This document shows, in pieces, positions 17,602 to 26,870 of a DNA stretch of 64,000 bases. The stretch spans positions 186,001-250,000 of the forward strand of contig NZ_FORI01000002.1 of assembly GCF_900113965.1 (NCBI RefSeq), given 5' to 3'. The notes beneath the pieces are model-generated. The model was given only the letters and a program-made list of their open reading frames with translations. It was not told the origin of the DNA and did no database searches. The stretch's first letter is position 1; the number at the start of each line of letters is the position of its first letter. Both the position numbers and the translations under genes were made by a program. This DNA is from Treponema bryantii (lineage in GTDB: Bacteria; Spirochaetota; Spirochaetia; Treponematales; Treponemataceae).

Positions 17602-19452
17602 ATGAAACAGAGATTAGCAGATTATATAGCAGATTTTCTTGTCGCAAATGATATAACAGATTGCTTTACAGTGGTCGGTGGTGGAGCAATGCATTTAAAT
17701 GATGCTCTTGGTCATAAAGTTGGGTTACATTGTACATATAACCATCATGAGCAGGCCAGTGCAATAGCTGCAGAAGGATATGCTCGTTTAAATAATAAAA
17801 TTGCTGCTCTCTGTGTTACTACTGGTCCTGGCGGAACAAATGCAATAACAGGAGTTCTTGGTGGATGGTTGGATTCTATACCAATGTTTGTTCTTTCTGG
17901 TCAGGTAAGATATGATACAACTGCACGTTATTGTGAACAATTTACAGAAGGTTATAAACTTAGAGCTGTAGGTGATCAAGAATATGATATTACAAAATCG
18001 GTCTCTGCAATGTGTAAGTTTGCAGTTATGCTTGAAGATCCGAATAAAATTAGATTTGTTCTTGAAAAAGCTCTTCATCTGGCTAAAACTGGACGACCTG
18101 GACCTGTTTGGATTGATGTTCCTGTAAACTTTCAAGGAACTACAATAGAAACTGATGGACTTGAGTCATATTTTGGAAGTGAAGAACAAATGAAAGATGA
18201 TTCAACATTGCCACCAGCAATTACGACTGAAACAATTCAGAAAGTATTAGAGAAAATTAAAAAAGCAAAAAGACCTGTATTATATGCTGGAAATGGAATT
18301 CGTCTTTCAGGTGGTTTTTCATCATTCCGTACAGCTGTAGAAAAATTGGGAATACCAGTTGTAACATATTGGGATTCAATTGATATAATTGAAACAGAGC
18401 ATCCTTTATACGTTGGGCGAGGTGGAAATATGGGAGAACGTGCAGGTAATTTTGCCGTTCAGAATTCAGACCTCGTTCTTGCTGTTGGTAATAGACTTCC
18501 AATTCGAGTTACAGGTTATAACTGGAAAGCTTGGGCTCGTGAAGCTGAAGTTATTATGGTTGATATTGATCCAGCCGAACTCAGAAAACCAACTATTCAT
18601 GTTGAATATCCAATTCATGCTGATGCTAAAGATTTTTTTGAAAAAATTAATGATGCTCTGATTGGACAGAATAATCCTTTGTTCAATAATAAAGAATGGA
18701 TAACAACTTGTCAGAATTGGAAGAAAAAGTATCCTGCTGTTCTTGAACGACATAAGAATGAAAAAGACGGTTATGCAAATGCATATGCAGCATTTGATAT
18801 TATAAGTAGAGCATTACCTTTTAACACTGTAACGGTAACAAGTAATGGAACTTGTTGTGTTGTTGGTCACCAGACATGGTTTATTAAAAAAGGAACTAGA
18901 TTCTTTAATAATAATGCAGTTGCAAGTATGGGATATGGATTACCAGCTTCAATTGGTGCATGTGTAGCAAATAATAAGAATACAACTATTTGTCTTGAAG
19001 GTGATGGATCAATTATGATGAATCTTCAGGAATTACAAACCGTCGTTACAAATAAGCTGCCAATAAAGATAATCTTAATTAATAACAAAGGCTATCATTC
19101 AATCAGACAAACTCAAACCAATTTATTTTCAAATCATTGTAAAGTTGGTATTGGAGAGGAAAGTGGAGATTTATCTTTCCCAAAATTCAAGAAAATTGCA
19201 TCTGCTTTTGATATTCCATATTATGAAGCGCATTCTAATAAAGAAGTTGAAAATGTTTTTAATAATATGATGAAAGAAGACGGTTTTGCACTATTTGAAA
19301 TTTTTGTTTCTACAGAACAATTCTTTGAACCAAAGAATTCTGCACGACGTTTGTATGACGGAACTTTAGTAAGTTCTCCATTGGAAGATTTGAGCCCATT
19401 CCTATCAAGAGAAGAACTTAAATCAAATATGTTTATTAAAATGTTGGAGTAG
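17602..19452 (+). CDS. Thiamine-diphosphate enzyme, acetolactate-synthase-like (YerE-type candidate)
   Basis: 616 residues with the three ThDP-enzyme domains: N-terminal pyrimidine domain with the activating Glu in CTYNHHEQASAIAAEGYAR, a central FAD/nucleotide-like domain (about 195-350), and a C-terminal diphosphate domain with GDGSIMMNLQELQT then NN (ThDP/Mg motif, about 470-500). Real acetolactate synthase is unlikely in this setting, directly after rfbFGH. YerE in yersiniose A synthesis has this fold and transfers a two-carbon acetyl unit from pyruvate to C4 of a CDP-3,6-dideoxy-4-ketohexose. That role is inferred from context. AGGAGA before the start gives good initiation. Confidence 0.8.
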   Translation: MKQRLADYIADFLVANDITDCFTVVGGGAMHLNDALGHKVGLHCTYNHHEQASAIAAEGYARLNNKIAALCVTTGPGGTNAITGVLGGWLDSIPMFVLSGQVRYDTTARYCEQFTEGYKLRAVGDQEYDITKSVSAMCKFAVMLEDPNKIRFVLEKALHLAKTGRPGPVWIDVPVNFQGTTIETDGLESYFGSEEQMKDDSTLPPAITTETIQKVLEKIKKAKRPVLYAGNGIRLSGGFSSFRTAVEKLGIPVVTYWDSIDIIETEHPLYVGRGGNMGERAGNFAVQNSDLVLAVGNRLPIRVTGYNWKAWAREAEVIMVDIDPAELRKPTIHVEYPIHADAKDFFEKINDALIGQNNPLFNNKEWITTCQNWKKKYPAVLERHKNEKDGYANAYAAFDIISRALPFNTVTVTSNGTCCVVGHQTWFIKKGTRFFNNNAVASMGYGLPASIGACVANNKNTTICLEGDGSIMMNLQELQTVVTNKLPIKIILINNKGYHSIRQTQTNLFSNHCKVGIGEESGDLSFPKFKKIASAFDIPYYEAHSNKEVENVFNNMMKEDGFALFEIFVSTEQFFEPKNSARRLYDGTLVSSPLEDLSPFLSREELKSNMFIKMLE

Positions 19453-19458
19453 TTTTTT

Positions 19459-21027
19459 ATGGGAAAAGTCTATCTTTTAGATTGTACTTTAAGAGATGGT
19501 GGTTATGTAAATGACTGGCAATTTGGGAAAGATGCAATAATTGGTACCACTCAAAAAATTGCAAAAACAGGAATTGAATTTTTTGAAATAGGTTTTATAA
19601 AGAACTGTAAGTATAATGAAAACAGAGCAGTTTTCCCAAATGTGCAAACTATAGAACCATTTATTAAAAATAAATCTAACTCATTGAAATATGTTGGAAT
19701 GATAGATTGCGGAGATCCTGTTCCAATTGAAAATATAATAGATTTTGATGGTAAATCTATTGATGGAATTAGAGTCATTTTTAAAAAAGATAAACGTGAT
19801 TTTGCATTTGATTATTGTAAAAAAATTCAGGATAAAGGTTATTTATTATTTGTTCAGTTTGTAGGTACAGATTCATATACTGATGTTGAATTTGTAGAAA
19901 CAATAAATAGGTTCAATCAGTTAAATCCATATGCAATGTCTATAGTAGATACATTTGGTACAATCAAGAGAAAAGCATTTCTTAGAATGGTTTATCTAGC
20001 TGATAATAATATGAAGCCAGAAATAATTCTTGGATATCATGCACATAATAATTTACAACAAGCATTTGGCAATGCAGAAACTCTTGTAGAATTAAATTTA
20101 AAAAGAGATGTTTGTATTGATGCATGTGTATTCGGAATGGGCAGAGGTGCTGGAAACTTAAATCTTGAACTTTTTGCAGATTACATGAACGAAAACTATG
20201 ATACTAACTATAAAATAGAACCTATGCTTGAAATAATGGATGATTATTTACAAGAATCTTATAATAAAAGATTTTGGGGATATTGTTTACCTTATTATCT
20301 TTCTGCAACAAATAATTGTCATCCAAACTACGCAATTTATTATGCTGAGAAACAAACTCTTACTGAGAAAAGTTTTAATGAACTGTTAAAATTAATTCCA
20401 TCTGAAAACAAGCGTACATATTCAAAAGAGCTTGCAGAGAAATATTATATAGATTACATGTCAACTTTCTATGATGATCATATTGATGTAAATAAATTGA
20501 TAAAAGAATTTTATGACAGAAATATTTTGTTATTGGCACCTGGTAATTCAATAAATGAAGAAAGAAAAATAGTTGAGCAAACAATAATTGCGGAGAATCC
20601 GATTATTGTGGCTATTAATTGTAATCCTTTAGATTATAAGGTTGACTATATTTTTAGTAGTAATATTCGAAGATATGCAAAACTAGAAGATTCTCCCATT
20701 AAAAAAATAATTACATCTAATGTTAAAGATACAAAAAAATTTGATTACAAATTAAATTTTACATCTTATGCAATGTCAGACAAAGATATTATAGATAATT
20801 CAGGACTTATGTTCTTAAAATTTATTTCCAAAATGAATATAAAAAAAGTGTTTATTGCTGGAATGGATGGATATTCAAAAGAGAATAATTATTTTGATAC
20901 AACCTTAGATTATGAATTTAGTCATATTGAAAATAGAAATTCATTAATTCAAAAAAATATAACAGAACTTTCAAAAACTATGAATGTTATTTTTATAACA
21001 AAAACAAATTATAGAGTAGAAGATTAA
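19459..21027 (+). CDS. DRE-TIM aldolase-like protein with extra C-terminal domain
   Basis: 522 residues. The first 300 or so are a pyruvate-type DRE-TIM metallo-aldolase/lyase like 4-hydroxy-2-oxovalerate aldolase or HMG-CoA lyase: LDCTLRDGGYVNDW at the N-terminus (divalent metal Asp), GYHAHNNLQQAFGN (His pair) and GMGRGAGNLNLELF. Residues about 340-522 are a separate Rossmann-like region starting LLLAPGNSINEERK, which I do not recognise. Just upstream is the ThDP enzyme and just downstream a HAD phosphatase and an SDR, so a role in extending or cleaving a keto-sugar side chain is plausible. The reaction is unknown. Confidence 0.75.
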   Translation: MGKVYLLDCTLRDGGYVNDWQFGKDAIIGTTQKIAKTGIEFFEIGFIKNCKYNENRAVFPNVQTIEPFIKNKSNSLKYVGMIDCGDPVPIENIIDFDGKSIDGIRVIFKKDKRDFAFDYCKKIQDKGYLLFVQFVGTDSYTDVEFVETINRFNQLNPYAMSIVDTFGTIKRKAFLRMVYLADNNMKPEIILGYHAHNNLQQAFGNAETLVELNLKRDVCIDACVFGMGRGAGNLNLELFADYMNENYDTNYKIEPMLEIMDDYLQESYNKRFWGYCLPYYLSATNNCHPNYAIYYAEKQTLTEKSFNELLKLIPSENKRTYSKELAEKYYIDYMSTFYDDHIDVNKLIKEFYDRNILLLAPGNSINEERKIVEQTIIAENPIIVAINCNPLDYKVDYIFSSNIRRYAKLEDSPIKKIITSNVKDTKKFDYKLNFTSYAMSDKDIIDNSGLMFLKFISKMNIKKVFIAGMDGYSKENNYFDTTLDYEFSHIENRNSLIQKNITELSKTMNVIFITKTNYRVED

Positions 21028-21029
21028 AT

Positions 21030-21788
21030 ATGGAATTAGATACATTTGATGTTGTTCTTTTTGATTTGGATGGCACTATTTATTATGGATCAAAAATCAT
21101 TCCTGGTGCCAATGAAACTATAGAGTTCTTCAGAAAAGCAGGAAAAAAAATCTATTTTACAACAAATAATTCCACTAAAACACGAGCTCAGATTTATGAT
21201 AAACTGTTTGATATGGGAGTCAATTGTAAATTAGATGAAGTGCTTACTTCTGGTTATATAGCTGCTATTTATTGTAAAAAGAATAAATTAAATAATGTAT
21301 ACATTTTTGGCTCATCCAATCTTATTCAAGAATTTAATGAACTTGGTATTACTGTAAATCAGAATGACGATGCAGAAAACCTTCTTATTGGATATAACCC
21401 ATTAATGACATATGATGATTTGACTGCTGCTCTACAAGTTGCATTACATGCAAAACAAATAATGGCTTGCAATAGAGAGCGAACCTTTCCAGGTGAGAAT
21501 TCTAAATTAATGCCTGGTTGTGGAGCTATGACTGCTCCTATTGAATGGTGTACACAAAGAGAATGTGATTTAATAATTGGTAAACCTAATACACTGATGA
21601 TTGATTTATTATGTGATTTTGAAAAATTATCACCTGATAGATTCTTAATTATCGGTGATACTTATGAAAGTGATATTCGTATGGCAGATAGAGCGGGGTG
21701 TAAATCTATTTTAATTGATAAAGAAAATCTGTACAAGAATTGTTTAAATGTAAATGATATTTCAATTATTCCTGGAGTTTTTAATTAA
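21030..21788 (+). CDS. HAD-IIA family phosphatase (NagD/4-nitrophenylphosphatase-like)
   Basis: 252 residues. The HAD motifs are in order: DLDGTIYYG (motif I, Asp nucleophile), TTNNSTKTR (motif II), Lys in IGKPNTLM (motif III) and IGDTYESDIRMADRAG (motif IV). A C2-type cap domain between motifs II and III fits the IIA subgroup. It should hydrolyse a small phosphorylated compound. Because it sits two bases after the aldolase and two bases before an SDR, it probably belongs to the same sugar pathway; the substrate is unknown. Confidence 0.85.
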   Translation: MELDTFDVVLFDLDGTIYYGSKIIPGANETIEFFRKAGKKIYFTTNNSTKTRAQIYDKLFDMGVNCKLDEVLTSGYIAAIYCKKNKLNNVYIFGSSNLIQEFNELGITVNQNDDAENLLIGYNPLMTYDDLTAALQVALHAKQIMACNRERTFPGENSKLMPGCGAMTAPIEWCTQRECDLIIGKPNTLMIDLLCDFEKLSPDRFLIIGDTYESDIRMADRAGCKSILIDKENLYKNCLNVNDISIIPGVFN

Positions 21789-21790
21789 TA

Positions 21791-22678
21791 ATGAAACGTA
21801 TTATAATAACAGGTGCAACAGGTATGATAGGTAGTGCAATAGTTCGAGAAGCTATAAAATCGAATTATGAAATAACTTGTCTTGTAAGAAAAGATTCAAA
21901 TCGTATTAAAAATATTATTGAATCATCTCAAGTTAAGATTGTCAATTGTAATATAACTGATTACTCTAAAATTAAACTTAAAGATAAATATGATATTTTT
22001 ATTCATCTTGCATGGGACAAGACGTCTGTTGGTGGCAGAGATGATGTTGATTGTCAATTAAAAAATATACAATATACATTAGATGCTGTTCGCCTTGCAT
22101 ACAATTGTGGTTGTTCAGTTTTTATAGGAGCTGGAAGTCAAGCTGAGTATGGTGTTCAGAAAGTTCCATTGACTCCTAATTTACCCGTCAATCCAGAAAG
22201 TGGATATGGTATTGCAAAATATACAGCTGGAAAACTTTCTCAAATGCTTTGTATGCAGTTAGGAATTCATTTTAATTGGATGCGTATATTAAGTGTTTAT
22301 GGTCCTAACGATGGAACGAATACTTTAATTTCATATGTTGTTAGAGAATTGAAAGAGGGGAGAAGTCCTCAATTAACAAAATGTGAACAAAAATGGGATT
22401 ATTTACATTGTAATGATGCAGCTAGAGCATTCTTAGCTGTTTCAGAATCTGGTATAGATGGTAAATTTTATCCGCTAGGTAGTGGTTCTGGACGTATACT
22501 AAAAGAATATATAAATGATATAAAAGAAGCCCTAAAATCAGATATTCCTGTTTCATTTGGCGCAAAAGAGTACTATCCACATCAACCTATGTATCTTGTT
22601 GCTGATACTCAAGAACTTGAAAATGATACAAAGTGGAAACCTTTAATTGCTTTTCAAGACGGCATTAAAACATTATAA
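21791..22678 (+). CDS. NAD(P)-dependent epimerase/reductase (extended SDR)
   Basis: 295 residues. A Rossmann motif TGATGMIGSAIVRE at the N-terminus, IHLAWDKTSVGG, and the catalytic YGIAK (Ser about 24 residues before) are present, then a C-terminal substrate domain with WDYLHCNDAARAFL. The family includes reductases such as YerF that act after the ThDP step in branched 3,6-dideoxyhexose synthesis, and sugar epimerases. Which one applies cannot be told. It is the last enzyme of the sugar-nucleotide block before the glycosyltransferases. Confidence 0.82.
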   Translation: MKRIIITGATGMIGSAIVREAIKSNYEITCLVRKDSNRIKNIIESSQVKIVNCNITDYSKIKLKDKYDIFIHLAWDKTSVGGRDDVDCQLKNIQYTLDAVRLAYNCGCSVFIGAGSQAEYGVQKVPLTPNLPVNPESGYGIAKYTAGKLSQMLCMQLGIHFNWMRILSVYGPNDGTNTLISYVVRELKEGRSPQLTKCEQKWDYLHCNDAARAFLAVSESGIDGKFYPLGSGSGRILKEYINDIKEALKSDIPVSFGAKEYYPHQPMYLVADTQELENDTKWKPLIAFQDGIKTL

Positions 22679-22686
22679 TTTAATAT

Positions 22687-23637
22687 ATGATTACAAATTC
22701 TAAAATTGCATGGGGTGATCAGCTTGGTGCACAAATGAGTGCCTTTGCTGAACTTTATTATATTGCGAGAGAAAATAATCAAGATATTTGTTTTTTTAAG
22801 GAATTTAAGAACTGTAGAAGACGCTATTTAATTCTTGAAAATTTTGATATTGAAATGCAAATAAAACTCCTTCGACGTTTATATCTTCCAATTCCAGAAA
22901 TCTATTGTTTACAGTTTAGGCCTGGAAGAAAAGCAAAATCTATAGAAAATTATAAAAGAATCTATAAATCAAAAATACATTGGAAAATTGATTCCTACTA
23001 TTATCGTTTTTGTAAATTGTTTTATAAAGATTTTATTAATATCTCAGGAAAAAATGGATTAAATTGTGATACAAAATTATTAGATTTAAATAATAAAAAG
23101 AATTATGATATTCAAGATGGCTTTGGAACATATCAGGATTGGAAAAAATATGAAGATGACATAATTAATTTATTCAAATTCAAGTCTGAAATAATTAATC
23201 AAGGAAATGCTATTTTCAATGAATTAGATATTGAGAAACTGCTTGTATCAATACATTTTCGACGTGGTGATTATCTTATTTTAGCGAGCTTGAATCTTGG
23301 TTTAGATTATTATAAAAAAGCACTTAGCTTTTTTAATAAAGATAAATATGAACTAGTTATTTTTAGCGATGACATTGAATATTGTAAATCTGTAGAAATA
23401 TTTAAAGATTATAAAGTTCATTACATGGATTCACATTCAGCTGCTATAGACATGTATTTAATGTCTTTATGTAACAGTAATATTATTGCCAATTCAAGTT
23501 TTAGTTTTTGGGGAGCAATGCTAAATAATAATAAAGATAAAAAAGTTATATGCCCACATGATTTTATAGGGACTTCTGATAAAGAAAATAATTATATAAA
23601 TGGAAACTATTATCCAGAAAAATGGAGTGCAATATGA
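22687..23637 (+). CDS. Fucosyltransferase, GT11 family
   Basis: 316 residues. GT11 motifs are present: SIHFRRGDYL (about 197-206; the RRGDY that binds GDP-fucose), YYKKALSFF, VIFSDDIEYCK and the C-terminal NSNIIANSSFSFWGAML. The usual N-terminal GGLGNQ motif is altered to WGDQLGAQMSAFAE. GT11 enzymes usually form alpha-1,2-fucosyl bonds. A TATAAT box ends seven bases before the ATG but its -35 (TTTTCA) is weak. The stop overlaps the start of the GT10 gene as ATGA. Confidence 0.87.
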   Translation: MITNSKIAWGDQLGAQMSAFAELYYIARENNQDICFFKEFKNCRRRYLILENFDIEMQIKLLRRLYLPIPEIYCLQFRPGRKAKSIENYKRIYKSKIHWKIDSYYYRFCKLFYKDFINISGKNGLNCDTKLLDLNNKKNYDIQDGFGTYQDWKKYEDDIINLFKFKSEIINQGNAIFNELDIEKLLVSIHFRRGDYLILASLNLGLDYYKKALSFFNKDKYELVIFSDDIEYCKSVEIFKDYKVHYMDSHSAAIDMYLMSLCNSNIIANSSFSFWGAMLNNNKDKKVICPHDFIGTSDKENNYINGNYYPEKWSAI

Positions 23638-24653
23638 AGAAAATAGGGTTCTGGAATAATTATACCTGTTTTGCAAATAACAAAGCTTTTGACCCAAATG
23701 CTTATGGAATAGGGGAAGATTTAGCATATCCATTATTATTATTAAAAGAAAAATTAGAAAAAGAAGGATACATTCTTGAAACATTGGATTTAGATAAACC
23801 GGAAAATTATGAAGTAATATTATTTTGTGATTATCCAAATCCAGAGACTTGTTGTGTTGATATCACTTCTATTCCAAAAGAAAAAAAATATTTATTACTA
23901 ACTGAATGCGAATTGGTATATAAACCTAATGCAAGAAAAGATTTATTAGAAAATTTTGGAAAGGTTTTTACTTATGATGATGCCCTAATAAAAGAATGCG
24001 GATATAAGAAATTATTTTTACCAAATAAAATAAAAGCTCCTTTATTTGTTCCATATAACAATAAAAAAATATCTACAGTTATAGCTGGTAATAGAACGAT
24101 TAAAGAAAAAGGGGAACTTTATAGCGAAAGATTAAAAGCAATTAGATTTATGGAAAAAAATCATCCAAATGAATTTGATTTATTTGGTTTTAATTGGGAT
24201 AAAAAAACATTTACTGGTCCTAAGGTAATAACATACTTTAATAGATTTAATGATTTACGAAAAATTTTTGCCGAAAAACATATTTGCTATCGAGGGAAAA
24301 TTGATAATAAACTTGAAGTGTTATCAAAATATAAATTTTGTTTTTGCTATGAAAATACAAATGCAATTCCAGGTTATATATCTGAAAAAATATGGGACTG
24401 TTTTTTTGCAGGTTGTATACCTGTTTATTATGGAGCACCAAATGTTACTGATTATATTCCTGATAATGTTTTTATTGATTTTAGAAACTTTAATTCATAT
24501 GAAGAATTATATAATTTCCTTATAAATATAAATGAAGAGCAATATAATCAGTATTTAAGAAATACTAAGGAATTTTTATTATCGGATAAAGCATATAATT
24601 TCTCTGCAGAAAATTATGCATACACATTAATAAAGGAAATAGAAAATAAATGA
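23634..24653 (+). CDS. Fucosyltransferase, GT10 family
   Basis: 339 residues from the ATG at 23634, chosen over the ATG at 23622 because GGAG (23624-23627) then lies at the right distance and the start overlaps the GT11 stop. The C-terminal half has the GT10 hallmark: FCFCYENTNAIPGYISEKIW followed by DCFFAGCIPVYYGAP and NFIDFR-like VFIDFRNF. GT10 enzymes make alpha-1,3/1,4-fucosyl bonds, as in Helicobacter Lewis antigens. The paired GT11 and GT10 point to a doubly fucosylated glycan. The stop overlaps the next start (ATGA). Confidence 0.9.
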   Translation: MKKIGFWNNYTCFANNKAFDPNAYGIGEDLAYPLLLLKEKLEKEGYILETLDLDKPENYEVILFCDYPNPETCCVDITSIPKEKKYLLLTECELVYKPNARKDLLENFGKVFTYDDALIKECGYKKLFLPNKIKAPLFVPYNNKKISTVIAGNRTIKEKGELYSERLKAIRFMEKNHPNEFDLFGFNWDKKTFTGPKVITYFNRFNDLRKIFAEKHICYRGKIDNKLEVLSKYKFCFCYENTNAIPGYISEKIWDCFFAGCIPVYYGAPNVTDYIPDNVFIDFRNFNSYEELYNFLININEEQYNQYLRNTKEFLLSDKAYNFSAENYAYTLIKEIENK

Positions 24654-25570
24654 AAGATCTTACCGTATTTGTATTAACTCATAATCGTGGACAATTATTA
24701 TTAGAAACAATTAATAGTATTTTAGCTCAAGATTGCTCTGATTTTAAATTTATTGTTTCAGATAATTCAAGTAATGATGAGACCAAACAATTATTAACTG
24801 AAAACAAACTAATTAATAAATTTGAATATAGAAAGCGAGACAAGGAATATTCTAGTTTAGATCATTTCAATATGTGTTTGTCTGAAGTAGAAACAAAATA
24901 TTTTATTCTATTTCATGATGATGATGTTATGTTACCAAATATGATAAGTACACTATATGAAAAAATTACAAGTGGAGATTATTCGGCCGTTGCATGTTCT
25001 GCATATACAATCAATGCTTCAAGTGAAATTATAGGTGTTTTTGGACCTCAAAATTTATCAGACATATTAATAGACAACGCTTCATCTTTAATTTATCAAT
25101 ATTTGATTGGAGATATTTTTCCATATCCATCTTATATGTATTCAAAAGAAAAATGTAAAAGTTTAATATTTGTTGAAGATGCTGGAAAATATTCAGATGT
25201 TACTTGGTTAGCAAGAGTTGCAGAACAAGCTCCAATTTTGTGGGTATCACAAAACTTAATGAAATATAGAATGCATGGTGGACAGGATAGTTCAGCATGG
25301 TCATATATTCAACAACTAAAATTAATAAATCGAATGAATTCTTATGTAATTACAGAACAACAAAAAAAGATCTATAAAAAATATAGATACAAAAACATAA
25401 GATATTATGCAGAATTACATAATCATAAACTTCCCCTATTATTTCATTATAAATATTGTGAAAATTTTATAAAAATAAATTTACATTTAATTAAAGTAAG
25501 AATTTACAAAATGGAAAAATTAAGGCAGATTTATAGAAAAATTAAAAAGATATTAAAGGGAAGAAAATAA
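24650..25570 (+). CDS. Glycosyltransferase family 2
   Basis: 306 residues. GT-A signature LTVFVLTHNRGQLLLETINSIL at the N-terminus, DDDVMLPNM (DxD-type metal site) near residue 90, and a positively charged C-terminal tail (MEKLRQIYRKIKKILKGRK) that may bind the membrane. It probably adds one sugar of the repeat; donor unknown. Overlaps the GT10 stop by four bases and ends the transcription unit: the next gene has its own promoter. Confidence 0.85.
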   Translation: MKDLTVFVLTHNRGQLLLETINSILAQDCSDFKFIVSDNSSNDETKQLLTENKLINKFEYRKRDKEYSSLDHFNMCLSEVETKYFILFHDDDVMLPNMISTLYEKITSGDYSAVACSAYTINASSEIIGVFGPQNLSDILIDNASSLIYQYLIGDIFPYPSYMYSKEKCKSLIFVEDAGKYSDVTWLARVAEQAPILWVSQNLMKYRMHGGQDSSAWSYIQQLKLINRMNSYVITEQQKKIYKKYRYKNIRYYAELHNHKLPLLFHYKYCENFIKINLHLIKVRIYKMEKLRQIYRKIKKILKGRK

Positions 25571-25586
25571 TATCTGATTCTTTAAT

Positions 25587-25615
25587 TTGATAAATTAAAA
25601 TATTTTATATATAAT
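25587..25615 (+). promoter_or_regulatory. Sigma70-type promoter of wzt, -10 box 6 bases before ATG
   Basis: TTGATA (25587-25592), 17-base spacer, TATAAT (25610-25615); the ATG is at 25622. There is no room for a Shine-Dalgarno, so the transcript is predicted to be leaderless. Confidence 0.7.
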
Positions 25616-25621
25616 AATAAT

Positions 25622-26854
25622 ATGAATAATGATATAGCAATTAAGGTTGAAAATCTTTCAAAATATTATAGACTCGGTGTAATTAATAATGGAACTCTTT
25701 TTAGAGATATTCAAAGTTTCATAGCAAAAAAAAGAGGCAAAGATGATCCACATGCAAAACTTGGCAGCAAATATGACTCAACTGCAGACGGTTTTTGGGC
25801 TCTTAAAGATTTAAATTTTGAAATTAAAAAAGGTGATAGAGTTGGTATTATCGGTCATAACGGTGCTGGAAAATCAACACTCTTAAAACTTCTAAGTCAG
25901 ATTACAAGCCCTACAGAAGGTAATATAAAAATTAAAGGACGCATTGCAAGCCTTTTGGAAGTTGGCACAGGATTTCATCCTGAACTTACTGGGCGTGAAA
26001 ATATTTTTATGAATGGTGCAATTCTTGGAATGACCCATGCAGAAATCGACAGTAAAGTAAACCAGATAATTGAATTTTCTGAAATAGGTGAACACATTGA
26101 TACTCCTGTAAAACGCTATTCAAGTGGTATGTATGTAAGACTTGCGTTTGCAGTTGCTGCACATCTGGATAGTGAAATTCTTATTGCAGATGAAGTTCTT
26201 GCAGTTGGTGATGCAGCCTTTCAGAAAAAAGCACTAGGTAAGATGAATGAACTTAGTAGCGGCCAAGGCCGAACTGTATTATTTGTATCTCATAATATGT
26301 CTCAAGTAAAAAATTTATGTAATAAAGGTATTGTTTTAGAGCATGGAAGAATAATACGTCAAGATGATAATATTCAAAAAAGCATTGATTATTATTTAGG
26401 TAAAAATGATGACAATAGTGATATTATTACGACATCTTGGAAAAATAATGGACAATTCTTTGATGAAAATTTTACACCAATTAGTTTTGAAATAAAAGAT
26501 TTACAAAATAATATTGTTACTGGTCCATTAAATTTTGAATCTGATTATAAACTTGTTTTAACAATAGATATTGAAAAAATTAATAATAACTTACATTTTT
26601 GGTATCAACTATATCGTGGATCTGAACAGATTTATGATTACCATATAAATGATAATAAAAATATTAAATGTGGCAAAAATGTTTTTGAATTAACTATACC
26701 AAAATATTCCATAATGCCAGGAGAATATACATTCTCATTAGGTGCAACTCTTAATAATATACGATGGATATTGAATGCAAATAATTTAGATATAACTATA
26801 AATACCAAAATAATACAAACTAAACAAAACATATTTTCGATTAAAAAAGTTTAA
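25622..26854 (+). CDS. wzt: Polysaccharide ABC transporter ATPase with C-terminal domain
   Basis: 410 residues. The first 245 are an ABC ATPase: Walker A GHNGAGKSTLLKLL, signature YSSGMYVRLAFA, Walker B EILIADEVLAVGDAAF, and H-loop FVSHNMSQ. Residues about 265-410 form the beta-sandwich Wzt C-terminal domain type that in other O-antigen systems recognises a modification at the end of the finished chain. With Wzm (12.7 kb) it powers export. Its presence means the glycan is completed in the cytoplasm before export, so chain-terminating modifications such as those of LicD could be the export signal (inference). Confidence 0.92.
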   Translation: MNNDIAIKVENLSKYYRLGVINNGTLFRDIQSFIAKKRGKDDPHAKLGSKYDSTADGFWALKDLNFEIKKGDRVGIIGHNGAGKSTLLKLLSQITSPTEGNIKIKGRIASLLEVGTGFHPELTGRENIFMNGAILGMTHAEIDSKVNQIIEFSEIGEHIDTPVKRYSSGMYVRLAFAVAAHLDSEILIADEVLAVGDAAFQKKALGKMNELSSGQGRTVLFVSHNMSQVKNLCNKGIVLEHGRIIRQDDNIQKSIDYYLGKNDDNSDIITTSWKNNGQFFDENFTPISFEIKDLQNNIVTGPLNFESDYKLVLTIDIEKINNNLHFWYQLYRGSEQIYDYHINDNKNIKCGKNVFELTIPKYSIMPGEYTFSLGATLNNIRWILNANNLDITINTKIIQTKQNIFSIKKV

Positions 26855-26870
26855 AATAATTAGAGGTAAA

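Noticed and set aside
17602-19452. Acetolactate synthase of valine/leucine synthesis
   Set aside because: No small subunit or other ilv genes are nearby, and the gene directly follows rfbFGH; a sugar-branching ThDP enzyme fits better.
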